Origin: DATFCK01 sp963728975
GTDB taxonomy: Bacteria; Verrucomicrobiota; Verrucomicrobiia; Chthoniobacterales; UBA10450
Direction of reading: 5' to 3'
Length of the DNA: 64,000 bases
NCBI GenBank assembly: GCA_963728975.1
Contig: CAVSMF010000001.1
Location: 248,001-312,000, forward strand
A program made the position numbers and the translations under genes. The stretch's first letter is position 1, and every line of letters begins with the position of its first letter. The notes beneath the pieces were generated by a model. The model had not been told where the DNA came from and ran no database searches. It was given only the letters and a program-made list of their open reading frames with translations. Positions 1 through 8,555 of the stretch are shown here, in pieces.

Positions 1-15
1 CGCCCGGCACGAGGT

Positions 16-67
16 GTAGCCACGTCGCTGTGCGACGTGCGCGCACGGCCCACAGGGCCGTGGCTGC
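16..67. repeat. REP-like inverted pair at the 3' end of the transsulfuration operon
   Basis: A GTAG tag at 16-19 is followed by a palindrome (CACGTCGC/GCGACGTG). An inverted partner at 44-67 reads, on the minus strand, GCAG then a CACGGCCC/GGGCCGTG palindrome. The pair ends 4 bases from the stop codon of the minus-strand gene at 72. It belongs to the same CCACnGCCCTGTGGGC type as the copy near 33.7 kb. Besides being a REP pair it could act as a transcription terminator hairpin or mRNA stabiliser. Confidence 0.65.
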
Positions 68-71
68 ATGC

Positions 72-1232
72 CTAAATCGCTTCGAAGGCGCTTTCCAGAT
101 CTTCAATCAAATCCCTTACATCTTCCACTCCGACCGACAACCTAACGAGCGAATCGGTGACTCCCAGCGCTTCCCGCTGCTCTTTCGGCACCGAAGCATG
201 GGTCATCAAGGCCGGATGATTGATCAGGCTTTCCACGCCGCCGAGGCTTTCCGCCAGGGCAAACAGATGCGTGTTCTCGAGGAAACGTTTCGTCCCGGCA
301 AGATCCGTTTTCAAAACCATGCTGATCATTCCGCCAAATCCCCGCATCTGGGTCCGGGCCAGATCATGTTGGGGATGAGATTTCAAACCGGGATAACTCA
401 CTGACTGAATCTGCGGCTGCTCTTCCAACCACCGGGCGATCTCCAAAGCATTGGCACAATGCCGTTCCATGCGCAGGGGGAGCGTTTTCAAGCTCCGCAA
501 AACCAGAAAACTGTCGAACGCGCCGGCAATAGCGCCCACCGAGTTTTGCAGAAACGCAATCTGATCTCCCAGCTCCTTATTTTCACCGACCACGATCACC
601 CCGCCGACCATGTCGGAATGGCCGTTGAGGTATTTGGTGGCGGAATGGACCACCAGATCGAATCCGAACTCGAGGGGACGCTGAATCCAGGGGCTGGCAA
701 AAGTGTTGTCCGAAACCGAGAGAATGTGGTGAGCGCGCGCGATTTTGGCGATGGCGTCCAGGTCGATCAATTTCAAAAGCGGATTGCTGGGCGTCTCCAC
801 CCAGACCATCCGGGTGTTTTTCTTGATCGCGCGCTCGAACGCCGACGGGTCGGTCATATCGACAAAGCTAAAATCGAGATTTGCCGAACGCCGGCGCACT
901 CGTTCGAATAGCCGGAATGTTCCGCCATAGAGATCATCGCTTGCGATCACGTGCGAACCACTCTCCAGCGCATCCAGAGCGGTGGCCATGGCGGCGAGGC
1001 CGGAAGCGAACGCCCAGCCGCGGGTGCCGCCTTCCAGATCGGCAATGCACCGCTCGTAAGCCAGACGGGTGGGATTGATCGAACGCGCGTAATCGTACCC
1101 TTTATGCTTGCCCGGGCTTTCCTGAACGTAAGTGGACGTCGCGTAAATCGGGGTCATGATCGCGCCGGTGGATGGATCGGGCTGTTGACCGGCGTGAATC
1201 GCCCGCGTGGCGAAGGCGTATTCCTTTTTCAT
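72..1232 (-). CDS. Cystathionine gamma-synthase / gamma-lyase family PLP enzyme
   Basis: This is a 386-residue cytosolic enzyme of the Cys/Met metabolism PLP family (fold type I). The N-terminal half carries the family signature YDYARSINPTR, and SATKYLNGHSD near residue 200 holds the lysine that binds PLP. SLGGVESLINHPA near residue 330 is also typical. Length matches MetB, MetC and gamma-lyases. The enzyme lies downstream of cystathionine beta-synthase, so cystathionine gamma-lyase (reverse transsulfuration, cysteine from homocysteine) is the likeliest role. Sequence alone does not exclude cystathionine gamma-synthase or O-acetylhomoserine sulfhydrylase activity. The ATG has a GGAG 6 bases upstream. 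The 256-bp gap to the upstream gene is filled by a repeat, so it may have its own promoter. Confidence 0.9.
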   Translation of the reverse strand: MKKEYAFATRAIHAGQQPDPSTGAIMTPIYATSTYVQESPGKHKGYDYARSINPTRLAYERCIADLEGGTRGWAFASGLAAMATALDALESGSHVIASDDLYGGTFRLFERVRRRSANLDFSFVDMTDPSAFERAIKKNTRMVWVETPSNPLLKLIDLDAIAKIARAHHILSVSDNTFASPWIQRPLEFGFDLVVHSATKYLNGHSDMVGGVIVVGENKELGDQIAFLQNSVGAIAGAFDSFLVLRSLKTLPLRMERHCANALEIARWLEEQPQIQSVSYPGLKSHPQHDLARTQMRGFGGMISMVLKTDLAGTKRFLENTHLFALAESLGGVESLINHPALMTHASVPKEQREALGVTDSLVRLSVGVEDVRDLIEDLESAFEAI

Positions 1233-1243
1233 GTGACTCCAAT

Positions 1244-1482
1244 TTAACCGCGGATTACGCGGATGACACAGAATTATCGGAGCGGGTGAGGTCCGCTAAA
1301 CACGCGAAATGACGCCAAATGAACGGCGCTAAAAGCAAAACTGAACAGACGGCAGCAGGCCGGGGCCGTCGCCAACGCCCTTCATTCTTGCAGATAAACG
1401 CGAGTACCTCCCGTTTTCGCGTAATTGGCGTGTTTCGCGGACTCTTTCCGGCATCCGTTCGATCCGCGTAATCCGCGGTTAA
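1244..1482. repeat. 239-bp element bounded by perfect 21-bp inverted repeats
   Basis: Positions 1244-1264 (core AACCGCGGATTACGCGGAT) are the exact reverse complement of 1462-1482. A second, looser inverted pair lies inside (ACACGCGAAATGACGCCAAA near 1300 against the region near 1420-1436). The element fills the gap between the PLP enzyme and cystathionine beta-synthase and ends a few bases from the Shine-Dalgarno of the PLP gene. No ORF is inside. Related words occur at 35.77-35.83 kb. It is MITE-like. Confidence 0.7.
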
Positions 1483-1488
1483 TATTAC

Positions 1489-2931
1489 CTACGAATATTC
1501 ACGGGCGACCGGCACGGACGACTTCGGCATGTGCAGCCGCAGATAGGACAGCAAGTCGCTGCGCGTGATCAGGCCTAAGAATTTGTCCCCGTCCATAACT
1601 ATCGCCACCCGGCCTCGATCGAAAACGCCCAGGAGATCATTTATCTTGGCCGTGGGCGGAAGCGTCTCCAGCCCATCGCTCATGGCCATTCGAACCTGAT
1701 CGTTAAAATGGGTGGCGTCGCGGTGCACCTTTACCAGGAGGTCCGACTCGTCCAGAATGCCGATGGCCCGGCCTTTTTCATCCACTACCGGGACCTGCGA
1801 AATGTCGGCTTGCTGCATGCGCCTGAAGGCGGTTAGGAGGGTATCGGTTGGGCCGACAGAAACCACTTCACCCGCTTCGTAACGATGAGAAATCAGGTCG
1901 CTCAGGTCGCCGTGCGGCGGCCGGTGAATGAATCCCTGCTCCGTCATCCAGAAGTCGTTGTACATCTTGGAGAGATATTTGTTGCCTGTGTCAGGGACGA
2001 GGCTAACGACCCGCTTCGGCTTTGTCTGTTCCCGGCAATAGCGCAACGCTGCCGCCATAAGCGTGCCGGTGGAGGAGCCCCCGAAAACTCCTTCCCGGTG
2101 CAACAGTTCCCGGGCGGTGGCAAAGCTGTCCTCATCGTCGATCTCGTATGCCTCCGTTACCAGAGACATATCCGCGATGTCTGGAATAAAATCTTCGCCG
2201 ATGCCTTCCACGGCCCAGCTGCCGGACTCGACCAGTTTGCCGGTCTTGACATACTCGTAAAGAACCGAGCCGGTTGGATCCGCCAAAACTATCTCGATGC
2301 CGCGCCGCGGCCTGACCCGATTAAAAAACCGTCCGAGCCCGGTCAGGGTGCCGCCGGAACCGACTCCGACAACGACGGCATCGACGTCGTGCCGCATTTG
2401 TTCCCAGATTTCGGGACCAGTCGTGCGCTCGTGCGCCTGAGGATTTGCCGGATTGCCAAACTGGTTCACATAAAATGCGCCTGGAATTTCCTCGGCCAGC
2501 CGGGCGGCGACATCCTGATAATACTCGGGATGGCCCCGGGTCACATCGGAGCGCACAATCCGCACTTCGGCCCCAAGCGCTCTGACGTGCGAAATCTTTT
2601 CCTGCGACATCTTGTCGGGAATAACGAGCAGAACACGATAACCTTTCGCTCCCGCAACCAGGGCCAGACCCAGACCGGTATTTCCCGCCGTCGCCTCAAT
2701 CACCGTCCCGCCAGGCCGCAATTTTCCTTCCTGCTCCGCCGCTTCAATCATGGAAAGGGCGATTCTGTCCTTGATCGAGCCGGTCGGGTTTTCGTTTTCC
2801 AATTTCAGAAAAAGATGGCACGGCCCGGTATCGAACTGGGTCGCTTCAATCAGCGGAGTATCTCCGATGAGCGAAAGTATGGCCGGAGGCTTTTGTGTCC
2901 GCGGGCCCGCGGCGGTGGGAACTTCGATCAT
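1489..2931 (-). CDS. cbs: Cystathionine beta-synthase with C-terminal CBS domain pair
   Basis: 480 residues. The N-terminal ~330 residues form a fold-type II PLP enzyme: NPTGSIKDR (residues ~49-57) holds the PLP lysine, TAGNTGLGLA the substrate-binding loop, and GSGGTLTG the phosphate loop. Two CBS motifs follow (~345-400 and ~410-465), the architecture of cystathionine beta-synthase, which condenses serine and homocysteine. CBS pairs usually bind adenosyl ligands and regulate activity. No haem-binding N-terminal extension is present, as in other bacterial enzymes. The ATG lies one base after the stop of the upstream protease gene, so translation is probably coupled. An O-acetylserine-dependent variant is possible. 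Confidence 0.92.
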   Translation of the reverse strand: MIEVPTAAGPRTQKPPAILSLIGDTPLIEATQFDTGPCHLFLKLENENPTGSIKDRIALSMIEAAEQEGKLRPGGTVIEATAGNTGLGLALVAGAKGYRVLLVIPDKMSQEKISHVRALGAEVRIVRSDVTRGHPEYYQDVAARLAEEIPGAFYVNQFGNPANPQAHERTTGPEIWEQMRHDVDAVVVGVGSGGTLTGLGRFFNRVRPRRGIEIVLADPTGSVLYEYVKTGKLVESGSWAVEGIGEDFIPDIADMSLVTEAYEIDDEDSFATARELLHREGVFGGSSTGTLMAAALRYCREQTKPKRVVSLVPDTGNKYLSKMYNDFWMTEQGFIHRPPHGDLSDLISHRYEAGEVVSVGPTDTLLTAFRRMQQADISQVPVVDEKGRAIGILDESDLLVKVHRDATHFNDQVRMAMSDGLETLPPTAKINDLLGVFDRGRVAIVMDGDKFLGLITRSDLLSYLRLHMPKSSVPVAREYS

Positions 2932-2932
2932 G

Positions 2933-3784
2933 TTAAATCAGAGTGAGCCGTTCGTTGGGATAATCAAACAGTACTTTGTAGTTCCGCAGAAAATTGTAGC
3001 CGACGATGCCGTCGAGTTTGACCCCGACCGCTTCGCTCAAAGCGGTGAAGAAATCCGCCACCACCACGGCCAGGTGGTCAATTCTTGCGCCGCCAACCAT
3101 GAATGACCGAAGCATGCCGGCTGTGACAGCAACCGGCGCGCCTCCCGTGGTAGCCGGGCCAACCGGCGAACCGGACACACCCAGTTCTTTCGCCAGTTCC
3201 GGAGTTATTGCCGTAGTCGATGTCCCGGTATCGATCGCAAATTGAAATGGGCCGCTGTTATTGGCATAGACATCGACCAGAATGAGCGGCTTGGCCGGGC
3301 TGGCCAAACGCATGGGCACTTCCGTTCGCGCCGCGCGATCTACTCGATCGAACCGGGTCGGATCGTCCAGATGAATCTCGGAAGCGGCATAATCAACGGT
3401 AACGCGAAAATGCCGCAGAAAATTGTATCCGAGATCGCCGTCGATTTGGGCCCCGACTGTTTTCCCGATGTGGGCTAGATCGACAATCCCCGCTTCCAAA
3501 TCGGTCAATCGCGCCGCACCCACCTCCAGGGTATCGATCTTTCCCAGGGAGACGGCAACCTTGCCGCCGGCGCTTTGGCCTTCCTTCGAACCAAGGATGG
3601 TGACGTTGAGTTGCTTGGCCAGCGGGGTGGAAAGGAGCGACGTGCCGGCTCCAGTATCCAAAATGAATTCGAACGGCCCCTGCCCGTTTACCCGCACCGG
3701 AACCAGGATGAGCGGCTGCCCTCCGCCAGCCAGGCGAAACTTTGTCCGGCCACTCTTGGTGGGCAACATGCGGGGCGTAATCAT
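2933..3784 (-). CDS. Two-domain retropepsin-like aspartic protease
   Basis: 283 residues with two clan AA aspartyl protease halves. The first has FILDTGAGTSLLS (around residue 41), the second FAIDTGTSTTAIT (around residue 181). Each half also has the hydrophobic-hydrophobic-Gly element (DGDLGYNFLRH and DGIVGYNFLRN), so both lobes look catalytically complete, like a single-chain pepsin-style pseudodimer. No signal peptide is obvious with this start. The gene sits between the thioredoxin-like gene (3 bases upstream) and cbs (1 base downstream), so all three are almost surely co-transcribed. Substrate is unknown; bacterial members of this family are poorly characterised. Confidence 0.8.
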   Translation of the reverse strand: MITPRMLPTKSGRTKFRLAGGGQPLILVPVRVNGQGPFEFILDTGAGTSLLSTPLAKQLNVTILGSKEGQSAGGKVAVSLGKIDTLEVGAARLTDLEAGIVDLAHIGKTVGAQIDGDLGYNFLRHFRVTVDYAASEIHLDDPTRFDRVDRAARTEVPMRLASPAKPLILVDVYANNSGPFQFAIDTGTSTTAITPELAKELGVSGSPVGPATTGGAPVAVTAGMLRSFMVGGARIDHLAVVVADFFTALSEAVGVKLDGIVGYNFLRNYKVLFDYPNERLTLI

Positions 3785-3787
3785 CGA

Positions 3788-4297
3788 TTAGTCGGACGCT
3801 CCCTCGCCCTTGTGCGACCAAGCCGATGTACTGTCCTGGAGAAACTGTTGCAGGACGGGAAAACGCATTTCTCCATAGTTCAGAGCGTAGCGGAGATCGC
3901 CTCCTTTATAAATCCAGGTCGTCGGTATCCAGGACAAGGGCAAGCCGGCGAATTCCTTGATGTGGTCAGCGCCGCGGGGCCCGGGATCGGCCAGGATCGT
4001 CACATTGGGTTGGTCGGCGATGCCGAATTTTTTCAGCATAGCACGGCCATCCTGGCCGGCGTTCCAGACCGAGACGAAATAAAATTTCACTTGAGGATTG
4101 TCTCCCACCATTTTCGTCCAGCCGCCGCTTTTCAATTCCGCCTGGCAATTGGAGCACCATGGCGCCCAGAGATGGACCACTGTCAGCTCGGGCGATCTGA
4201 TCGCTTCCAGGACCTGTCGTTGGGCGGGAGAAGTCTGGGCCGGCAGCGGGGCAACGGCGAGGATCGCGGTAAAGATGGATAATCGAAAGAGGAGCAT
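3788..4297 (-). CDS. Secreted thioredoxin-like (TlpA/DsbE-type) protein
   Basis: 169 residues. The N-terminus (MLLFRLSIFTAILAVAPLP) is a typical signal peptide ending near AQT, so the protein is expected in the periplasm. The thioredoxin fold follows, with the redox motif in WAPWCSNCQAEL (CSNC, around residue 47-51). A cis-proline-like segment SWIPTTWIY is near residue 132. Small size and a single CxxC suggest a thiol-disulfide reductase or carrier rather than a peroxiredoxin. It is the first gene of the operon with the aspartic protease and cbs, a thiol-related context. Partner proteins are unknown. Confidence 0.8.
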   Translation of the reverse strand: MLLFRLSIFTAILAVAPLPAQTSPAQRQVLEAIRSPELTVVHLWAPWCSNCQAELKSGGWTKMVGDNPQVKFYFVSVWNAGQDGRAMLKKFGIADQPNVTILADPGPRGADHIKEFAGLPLSWIPTTWIYKGGDLRYALNYGEMRFPVLQQFLQDSTSAWSHKGEGASD

Positions 4298-4437
4298 CGG
4301 CGATCAATAAGATAGAGGGAAACCGGCAACGCTCAACGGTGCAGTCGGTCCCCTGAGCCAGAGGAGGAGATTGCTCCAGGAGGAGAGTTGACCTTGACCG
4401 GGAAAACGCCTAGTGTTGCGCTCCGCTTTTCGGATCT

Positions 4438-4460
4438 GTGGCGGCGGTCGATGACCGTCG
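4438..4460 (+). repeat. GTGG-tagged REP palindrome
   Basis: GTGG followed by CGGCGGTCGATGACCGTCG, the same family as the GTAG copies at 36507 and 40219. It lies in the leader region upstream of the ribosomal protein S1 gene. Confidence 0.6.
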
Positions 4461-4537
4461 AGAATCTGGACCGCGAAAATCATGCAGCGGTGATAGACCG
4501 CGGCTACAGCGCCCGCAAAGGAGGGCCGATCTAAATT

Positions 4538-6244
4538 ATGGTTCAAATGCAGGATTTGATGTCGAAGCCGATGCCGGACTTCAGAGAAGGCAGCATCGTC
4601 AAAGGACGCATTTTGGAGATTCGGCCGCGCGAAGTCCTGGTCGACATCGGTTACAAATCGGAAGGCATCATCCCCACATCGGAATTTGAAGATATCGATT
4701 CGCTGGAAGTGGGCGACGAAGTGGACGTGCTGCTGGAACGGCTGGAGAACGACGAGGGCATGGTTGTGCTCTCCAAAGAAAAGGCGGCTTACCGGCAAAA
4801 CTGGAACAAGATCGCAAGCGTGTTTCAGGAAGACGGCCTGATAAAAGGCAAAGTAAAGTCCGTGGTCAAAGGCGGATTGCTGGTCAACATCGGAGTGGAA
4901 GCGTTTTTGCCCGCGTCTCAGATCGACATTGTTCCGCCCAAGGATTTGCAGCAGTTCGTGGGCAACACCTACGATTTCAAAATCGTCAAGATTAACGACG
5001 ATCGCCGGAATGTGGTCCTGAGCCGGCGCGAACTGATCGAGCAGGAGCGCAGCGAGAAGCGGCAGAAATTCCTCGAGAGCGTGCAGGTGGGCGACCGGGT
5101 CCAGGGAACGGTGAAAAACCTGACCGACTTTGGCGCCTTCATCGATCTGGATGGGATGGATGGATTATTGCACATCACCGACATGACCTGGGGACGTCTC
5201 GGGCATCCGAGCGAGCTGGTGAAAGTGGGCCAACAACTGGAAGTGGCCGTGCTTGACATCAACAAAGAGAAAGAGCGGGTCTCGTTAGGCCTCAAACAAA
5301 CTCAAAAAAATCCTTGGGACCAGATCGAAGAACGTTTTCCAGCCGGCCAGCGGGTCAAGGGCAAGATCACGAATCTGGTTCCTTACGGCGCGTTCGTGGA
5401 GCTGGAAGAAGGTGTAGAAGGCCTTATTCACGTTTCCGAGCTATCCTGGACCAAGCGGATCATGCGCCCGTCCGACATCCTCAGCGTCGGCCAGGAGGTC
5501 GAGGCGGTCGTCCTCGGCGTAAACAAAGAGGAACAGAAAATTTCGTTGGGCCTGCGCCAGCTCGAGACCAATCCGTGGGATGAGATCGAGAAGAAATTCA
5601 CCATTGGCAGCCGGGTAAAAGGCAAGATCCGCAACATGACCGCTTACGGCGCGTTCGTCGAACTGGAGGAAGGAATCGACGGGATGATTCACGTCTCCGA
5701 CCTGAGCTGGACCCGGAAAATCAATCATCCGAGCGAGATGTTCAAGAAGGCCGACGAAGTCGAAGCCGAAGTGATCGACATCGACAAAACCAACCAGCGG
5801 ATCAGTCTCGGCATCAAGCAGCTGAGCGAAGATCCGTGGAAGAACATCGATCAGAAATACAAGATCGGCGATCTGGTCAAGGGCAAGGTGACCAAGCTGG
5901 CCAGCTTCGGCGCGTTTGTCCAATTACAGGACGACATCGACGGCCTCGTCCATATCTCGCAGTTGAGCGAAGATCGGGTTGCCAAAGTGAAGGACGTGCT
6001 CAAGGTCGGCCAGGAGGTCGAGGCGCGCGTGATCAAAGTCGATAAAGTCGAGCGCCGGATCGGGCTTTCGATCAAGGCCGCCAATTATTCCGAGGAAGAA
6101 CTGCGCCGGGAATCGGAAGCGTTCGACACCCTTCGTCCGGGCGAGGACATGGTCGGCCTGGAGAAAGCTTTCGCTGCCGCCGAGCAGGAAGAATATCGCC
6201 CCGGCGAATCGAAAAAGGCAAAAAAAGAGCCGAAAAAGAAGTGA
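4538..6244 (+). CDS. rpsA: 30S ribosomal protein S1
   Basis: 568 residues with six consecutive S1 (OB-fold) domains, roughly 18-85, 105-170, 190-260, 275-345, 360-430 and 447-517. Repeats 3-6 show the conserved G..V.G.V....FGAFV.L..GI.GL.H.S pattern. The tail is lysine-rich. S1 binds mRNA leaders at the platform of the small subunit and helps initiation. Length matches the usual six-domain form. The start is set by GGAGGG at 4520-4525, 12 bases before ATG. The gene stands alone, divergent from the transsulfuration operon, with a REP in the leader. Confidence 0.97.
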   Translation: MVQMQDLMSKPMPDFREGSIVKGRILEIRPREVLVDIGYKSEGIIPTSEFEDIDSLEVGDEVDVLLERLENDEGMVVLSKEKAAYRQNWNKIASVFQEDGLIKGKVKSVVKGGLLVNIGVEAFLPASQIDIVPPKDLQQFVGNTYDFKIVKINDDRRNVVLSRRELIEQERSEKRQKFLESVQVGDRVQGTVKNLTDFGAFIDLDGMDGLLHITDMTWGRLGHPSELVKVGQQLEVAVLDINKEKERVSLGLKQTQKNPWDQIEERFPAGQRVKGKITNLVPYGAFVELEEGVEGLIHVSELSWTKRIMRPSDILSVGQEVEAVVLGVNKEEQKISLGLRQLETNPWDEIEKKFTIGSRVKGKIRNMTAYGAFVELEEGIDGMIHVSDLSWTRKINHPSEMFKKADEVEAEVIDIDKTNQRISLGIKQLSEDPWKNIDQKYKIGDLVKGKVTKLASFGAFVQLQDDIDGLVHISQLSEDRVAKVKDVLKVGQEVEARVIKVDKVERRIGLSIKAANYSEEELRRESEAFDTLRPGEDMVGLEKAFAAAEQEEYRPGESKKAKKEPKKK

Positions 6245-6328
6245 CAGCGCTGCCCGCGCCGTTCTCCTGAGCGAAGCCGGAGGATCCCGGATTATCCGCT
6301 GCGCCTTGTCGCGGTCATCCTGGAAACG

Positions 6329-6352
6329 GGAGGGACGTGCTCGTCACGTTCC
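6329..6352. repeat. REP-like palindrome after rpsA
   Basis: GGAG followed by GGACGTGCTCGTCACGTTCC, an imperfect palindrome of the same design as the tagged REPs elsewhere. It lies between the convergent rpsA and cyclase genes. Confidence 0.4.
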
Positions 6353-6430
6353 ATTATTTTCGCTGGCTGTGAGGTTGCGCCGTTGGCGCTGAAAAAAACG
6401 CGGCGACAGAAATGTCACCTCTCCCGGTTA

Positions 6431-8425
6431 TCAGGGGGCAGCGACCTGACTTGTGATCTCCTCGAAACGCGGATCACTTCGAAGCGGATCGAACAGCGGA
6501 TTGATCCGCATCTGGAAAGCCATACGGTTTCGCTCCCGGGCCGCTTTCTCCAGCCAGCTGAAGGCCTGTTCTCTGTCGCCTAATCGCATGTAAGCAATCA
6601 CATGTTCGACGGCAGCCACATACCCGCCTTGCGCGCAAATCTGTTTGAATCGTTCCAGCGAAACCTGGCCGAGCGCCCGCAAGGCAGCGTCGAAACCCGA
6701 TTTGCCGAAGGTGGTCTCGAGCAACAAGGCGTCATCGTCCCGGCCGCGAAGCCTGAAATCCTTGCTCCATTCTGCGATCGCTTCCTCCTCCATCTGCTTC
6801 CTTTCGCAGGCGTAGCCGAGCCATTGGTGAAGAAGCGCGTAATTCGGATCGAGCTCGATGGTTCTGCGATATTGATCGATAGCGGCGTCGTAATCTCGAG
6901 TAAAAAAATGGAGCCAGCCTAGGCCGCAACCAAAACGGGCTGACAAGGGATCAAGCTCAAGCGCGCGCCGCATCGCCGCGAAAGCTTCTTTATCGCGGCG
7001 GAACAAAATCAAACAAACTGCGTAATGATGGTGTATTTCGGCAAAGTTCGGACTCAATTCCATGCCCCGGCGAAAATCGCGTTCGGCCTCCGGCCAGTCC
7101 CTGTGATAATAAAGCTTGGCTGCAGCTAGCGAGTTGTAGGCTTCGCCTAACGACGGGTCAAGTTCGAGGGCCTTCGCGCCGCAGGTTTCCTCCAGCTTTA
7201 CCCACTTTTCCTCGGGGGGCAGCAGCCCGTTGGCAAAAGCGAAGCCGTAATAATCGGCCAGGCCGGCATAGGGAGGCGCATAGCTTGGATCCAGTTCGAT
7301 CGCCTTTTCGTAGTATTCGCGGCTCTTGTCGAAAGTCGGTCCGATCCATTTGTTCCAGTAGAAACGGCCGCGAAGATACAGTTGATGGGCCTCGCTGTTT
7401 TCGGTGGGGCGCGAAGAAATGGCCCGGCGCTCGGGTCCGGAAAGCTGGGCCTGCAGAGCATCGGCAATCCTTGTGGCCACGTCACTCTCCACGGCAAAAA
7501 TGTCCGTCAATTTACGATCGTATCGCTCGGCCCAAATGTGGGAATCGGTCGATGCTTCGATCAATTGAACGTGGACACGCACCTGGTCGCCCGCTTTTCG
7601 CACGCTGCCCTCCAGAATATTCGCCACTCCGAGTTGCCGGGCGATTTCGGGCAGATTGTCTGGCACACTTTTGAAACGCCGCGTGGACGTGCGCGAAATA
7701 ACCTTCAAATCAGCAATTTTTGACAGCCTGGTCAGAATCTCCTCCTGAATTCCATCGGCGAAGTAGGCGTTCGCCTTGTCCTCACTCAGATTCTCAAACG
7801 GCAAGACCGCAATCGACTTCGCCGGAGCGGAGATTTCCGGCTGGACGCTTCGCTTCATTTTTCCCGGCAGCTCGGGATTACCGACTTCGTCGGTGAAAAA
7901 GTTCACCAGCCCGATTTTCTCACCGTGCTTTACTTCGCATTCCCCGAGCTTGTGCAGACACGGATTCCACTTCGGATAAGGCGCCAGGTCGTCGGCAACT
8001 CGTTTGGAGAGGAGGATGTGGCCCGCGTCGCCGTAATCCATCACTCGTTGTGCGATGTTGATCCCGGCTCCGGCCACATTGGCCTGCTCGTTGAGATCGG
8101 TGATTTCGTTAACCGGCCCGCTGTGAATTCCCATCCGGACCTGAAGCTCGGGATGATCCTTGAGCGCATGACTAATTTCCATCGCGCATAAGAGCGGCGC
8201 CTCCTGATGGTTTCGAAAAACCAACGCCCCGCCGTCGCCGGTAGGCAACCGCAGCAGTTTGCCTTCCGCCTCGGCCAGACGGAATTGCTCGGTCGCGCGA
8301 ACGATCTCTTTCAGCTGCCCGATCTGCTCGCTCTGTTGGTTAATCAGCAATTTCGAATACCCGACGATGTCGATAAAGAGGACGTGGCCGAGGTCGAATT
8401 TCAGATCTGAAGAAAGATCCGGCAT
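6431..8425 (-). CDS. Class III adenylate/guanylate cyclase with TolB-like and TPR domains
   Basis: 664 residues from the chosen ATG. An N-terminal class III cyclase domain (~10-180) has FIDIVGYSKLL with the first metal aspartate, GDGGALVF with the second acidic site, and GINIAQRV with the Asn/Arg pair expected for catalysis. It is followed by a TolB/FlgO-like segment (IAVLPFENLSEDKAN, ~210-340) and a C-terminal half of TPR repeats (~350-650). This architecture is common in soil Verrucomicrobiota and rhizobia. Product cAMP or cGMP cannot be decided. A start 35 codons upstream (8530) is open, but it would lie inside a palindrome. MPDLSS has GAGG 13 bases upstream and begins right before the domain. 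Confidence 0.85.
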   Translation of the reverse strand: MPDLSSDLKFDLGHVLFIDIVGYSKLLINQQSEQIGQLKEIVRATEQFRLAEAEGKLLRLPTGDGGALVFRNHQEAPLLCAMEISHALKDHPELQVRMGIHSGPVNEITDLNEQANVAGAGINIAQRVMDYGDAGHILLSKRVADDLAPYPKWNPCLHKLGECEVKHGEKIGLVNFFTDEVGNPELPGKMKRSVQPEISAPAKSIAVLPFENLSEDKANAYFADGIQEEILTRLSKIADLKVISRTSTRRFKSVPDNLPEIARQLGVANILEGSVRKAGDQVRVHVQLIEASTDSHIWAERYDRKLTDIFAVESDVATRIADALQAQLSGPERRAISSRPTENSEAHQLYLRGRFYWNKWIGPTFDKSREYYEKAIELDPSYAPPYAGLADYYGFAFANGLLPPEEKWVKLEETCGAKALELDPSLGEAYNSLAAAKLYYHRDWPEAERDFRRGMELSPNFAEIHHHYAVCLILFRRDKEAFAAMRRALELDPLSARFGCGLGWLHFFTRDYDAAIDQYRRTIELDPNYALLHQWLGYACERKQMEEEAIAEWSKDFRLRGRDDDALLLETTFGKSGFDAALRALGQVSLERFKQICAQGGYVAAVEHVIAYMRLGDREQAFSWLEKAARERNRMAFQMRINPLFDPLRSDPRFEEITSQVAAP

Positions 8426-8520
8426 GAACGGGTTCTTGCCTCTATATAACAGGGAGTTCGGGATCCAACGAATGAAAATTCGCCTGCCGGTCTGTGGTTC
8501 CCTTTTGATTCGCAATTGGC

Positions 8521-8542
8521 TAGAACCCATTGATGGGTTCTA
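8521..8542. promoter_or_regulatory. 22-bp perfect inverted repeat between divergent genes
   Basis: TAGAACCCAT-TG-ATGGGTTCTA has perfect 10-bp arms with a 2-base centre. The centre is too tight for a terminator hairpin. It lies 14 bases before the membrane glycosyltransferase ATG at 8556 and 96 bases before the cyclase start. It may be an operator for a dimeric regulator controlling one or both genes. No regulator gene is adjacent. Confidence 0.4.
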
Positions 8543-8555
8543 AGCTAAAAGGTTT

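Noticed and set aside
1885..2946. Plus-strand ORF of 353 codons opposite cystathionine beta-synthase
   Set aside because: Antisense shadow of a strongly conserved gene, with no recognisable motif of its own.
4304..4798. Minus-strand ORF of 164 codons overlapping the rpsA start
   Set aside because: It covers the rpsA leader and first S1 domain; its protein shows no family pattern, whereas rpsA is certain.
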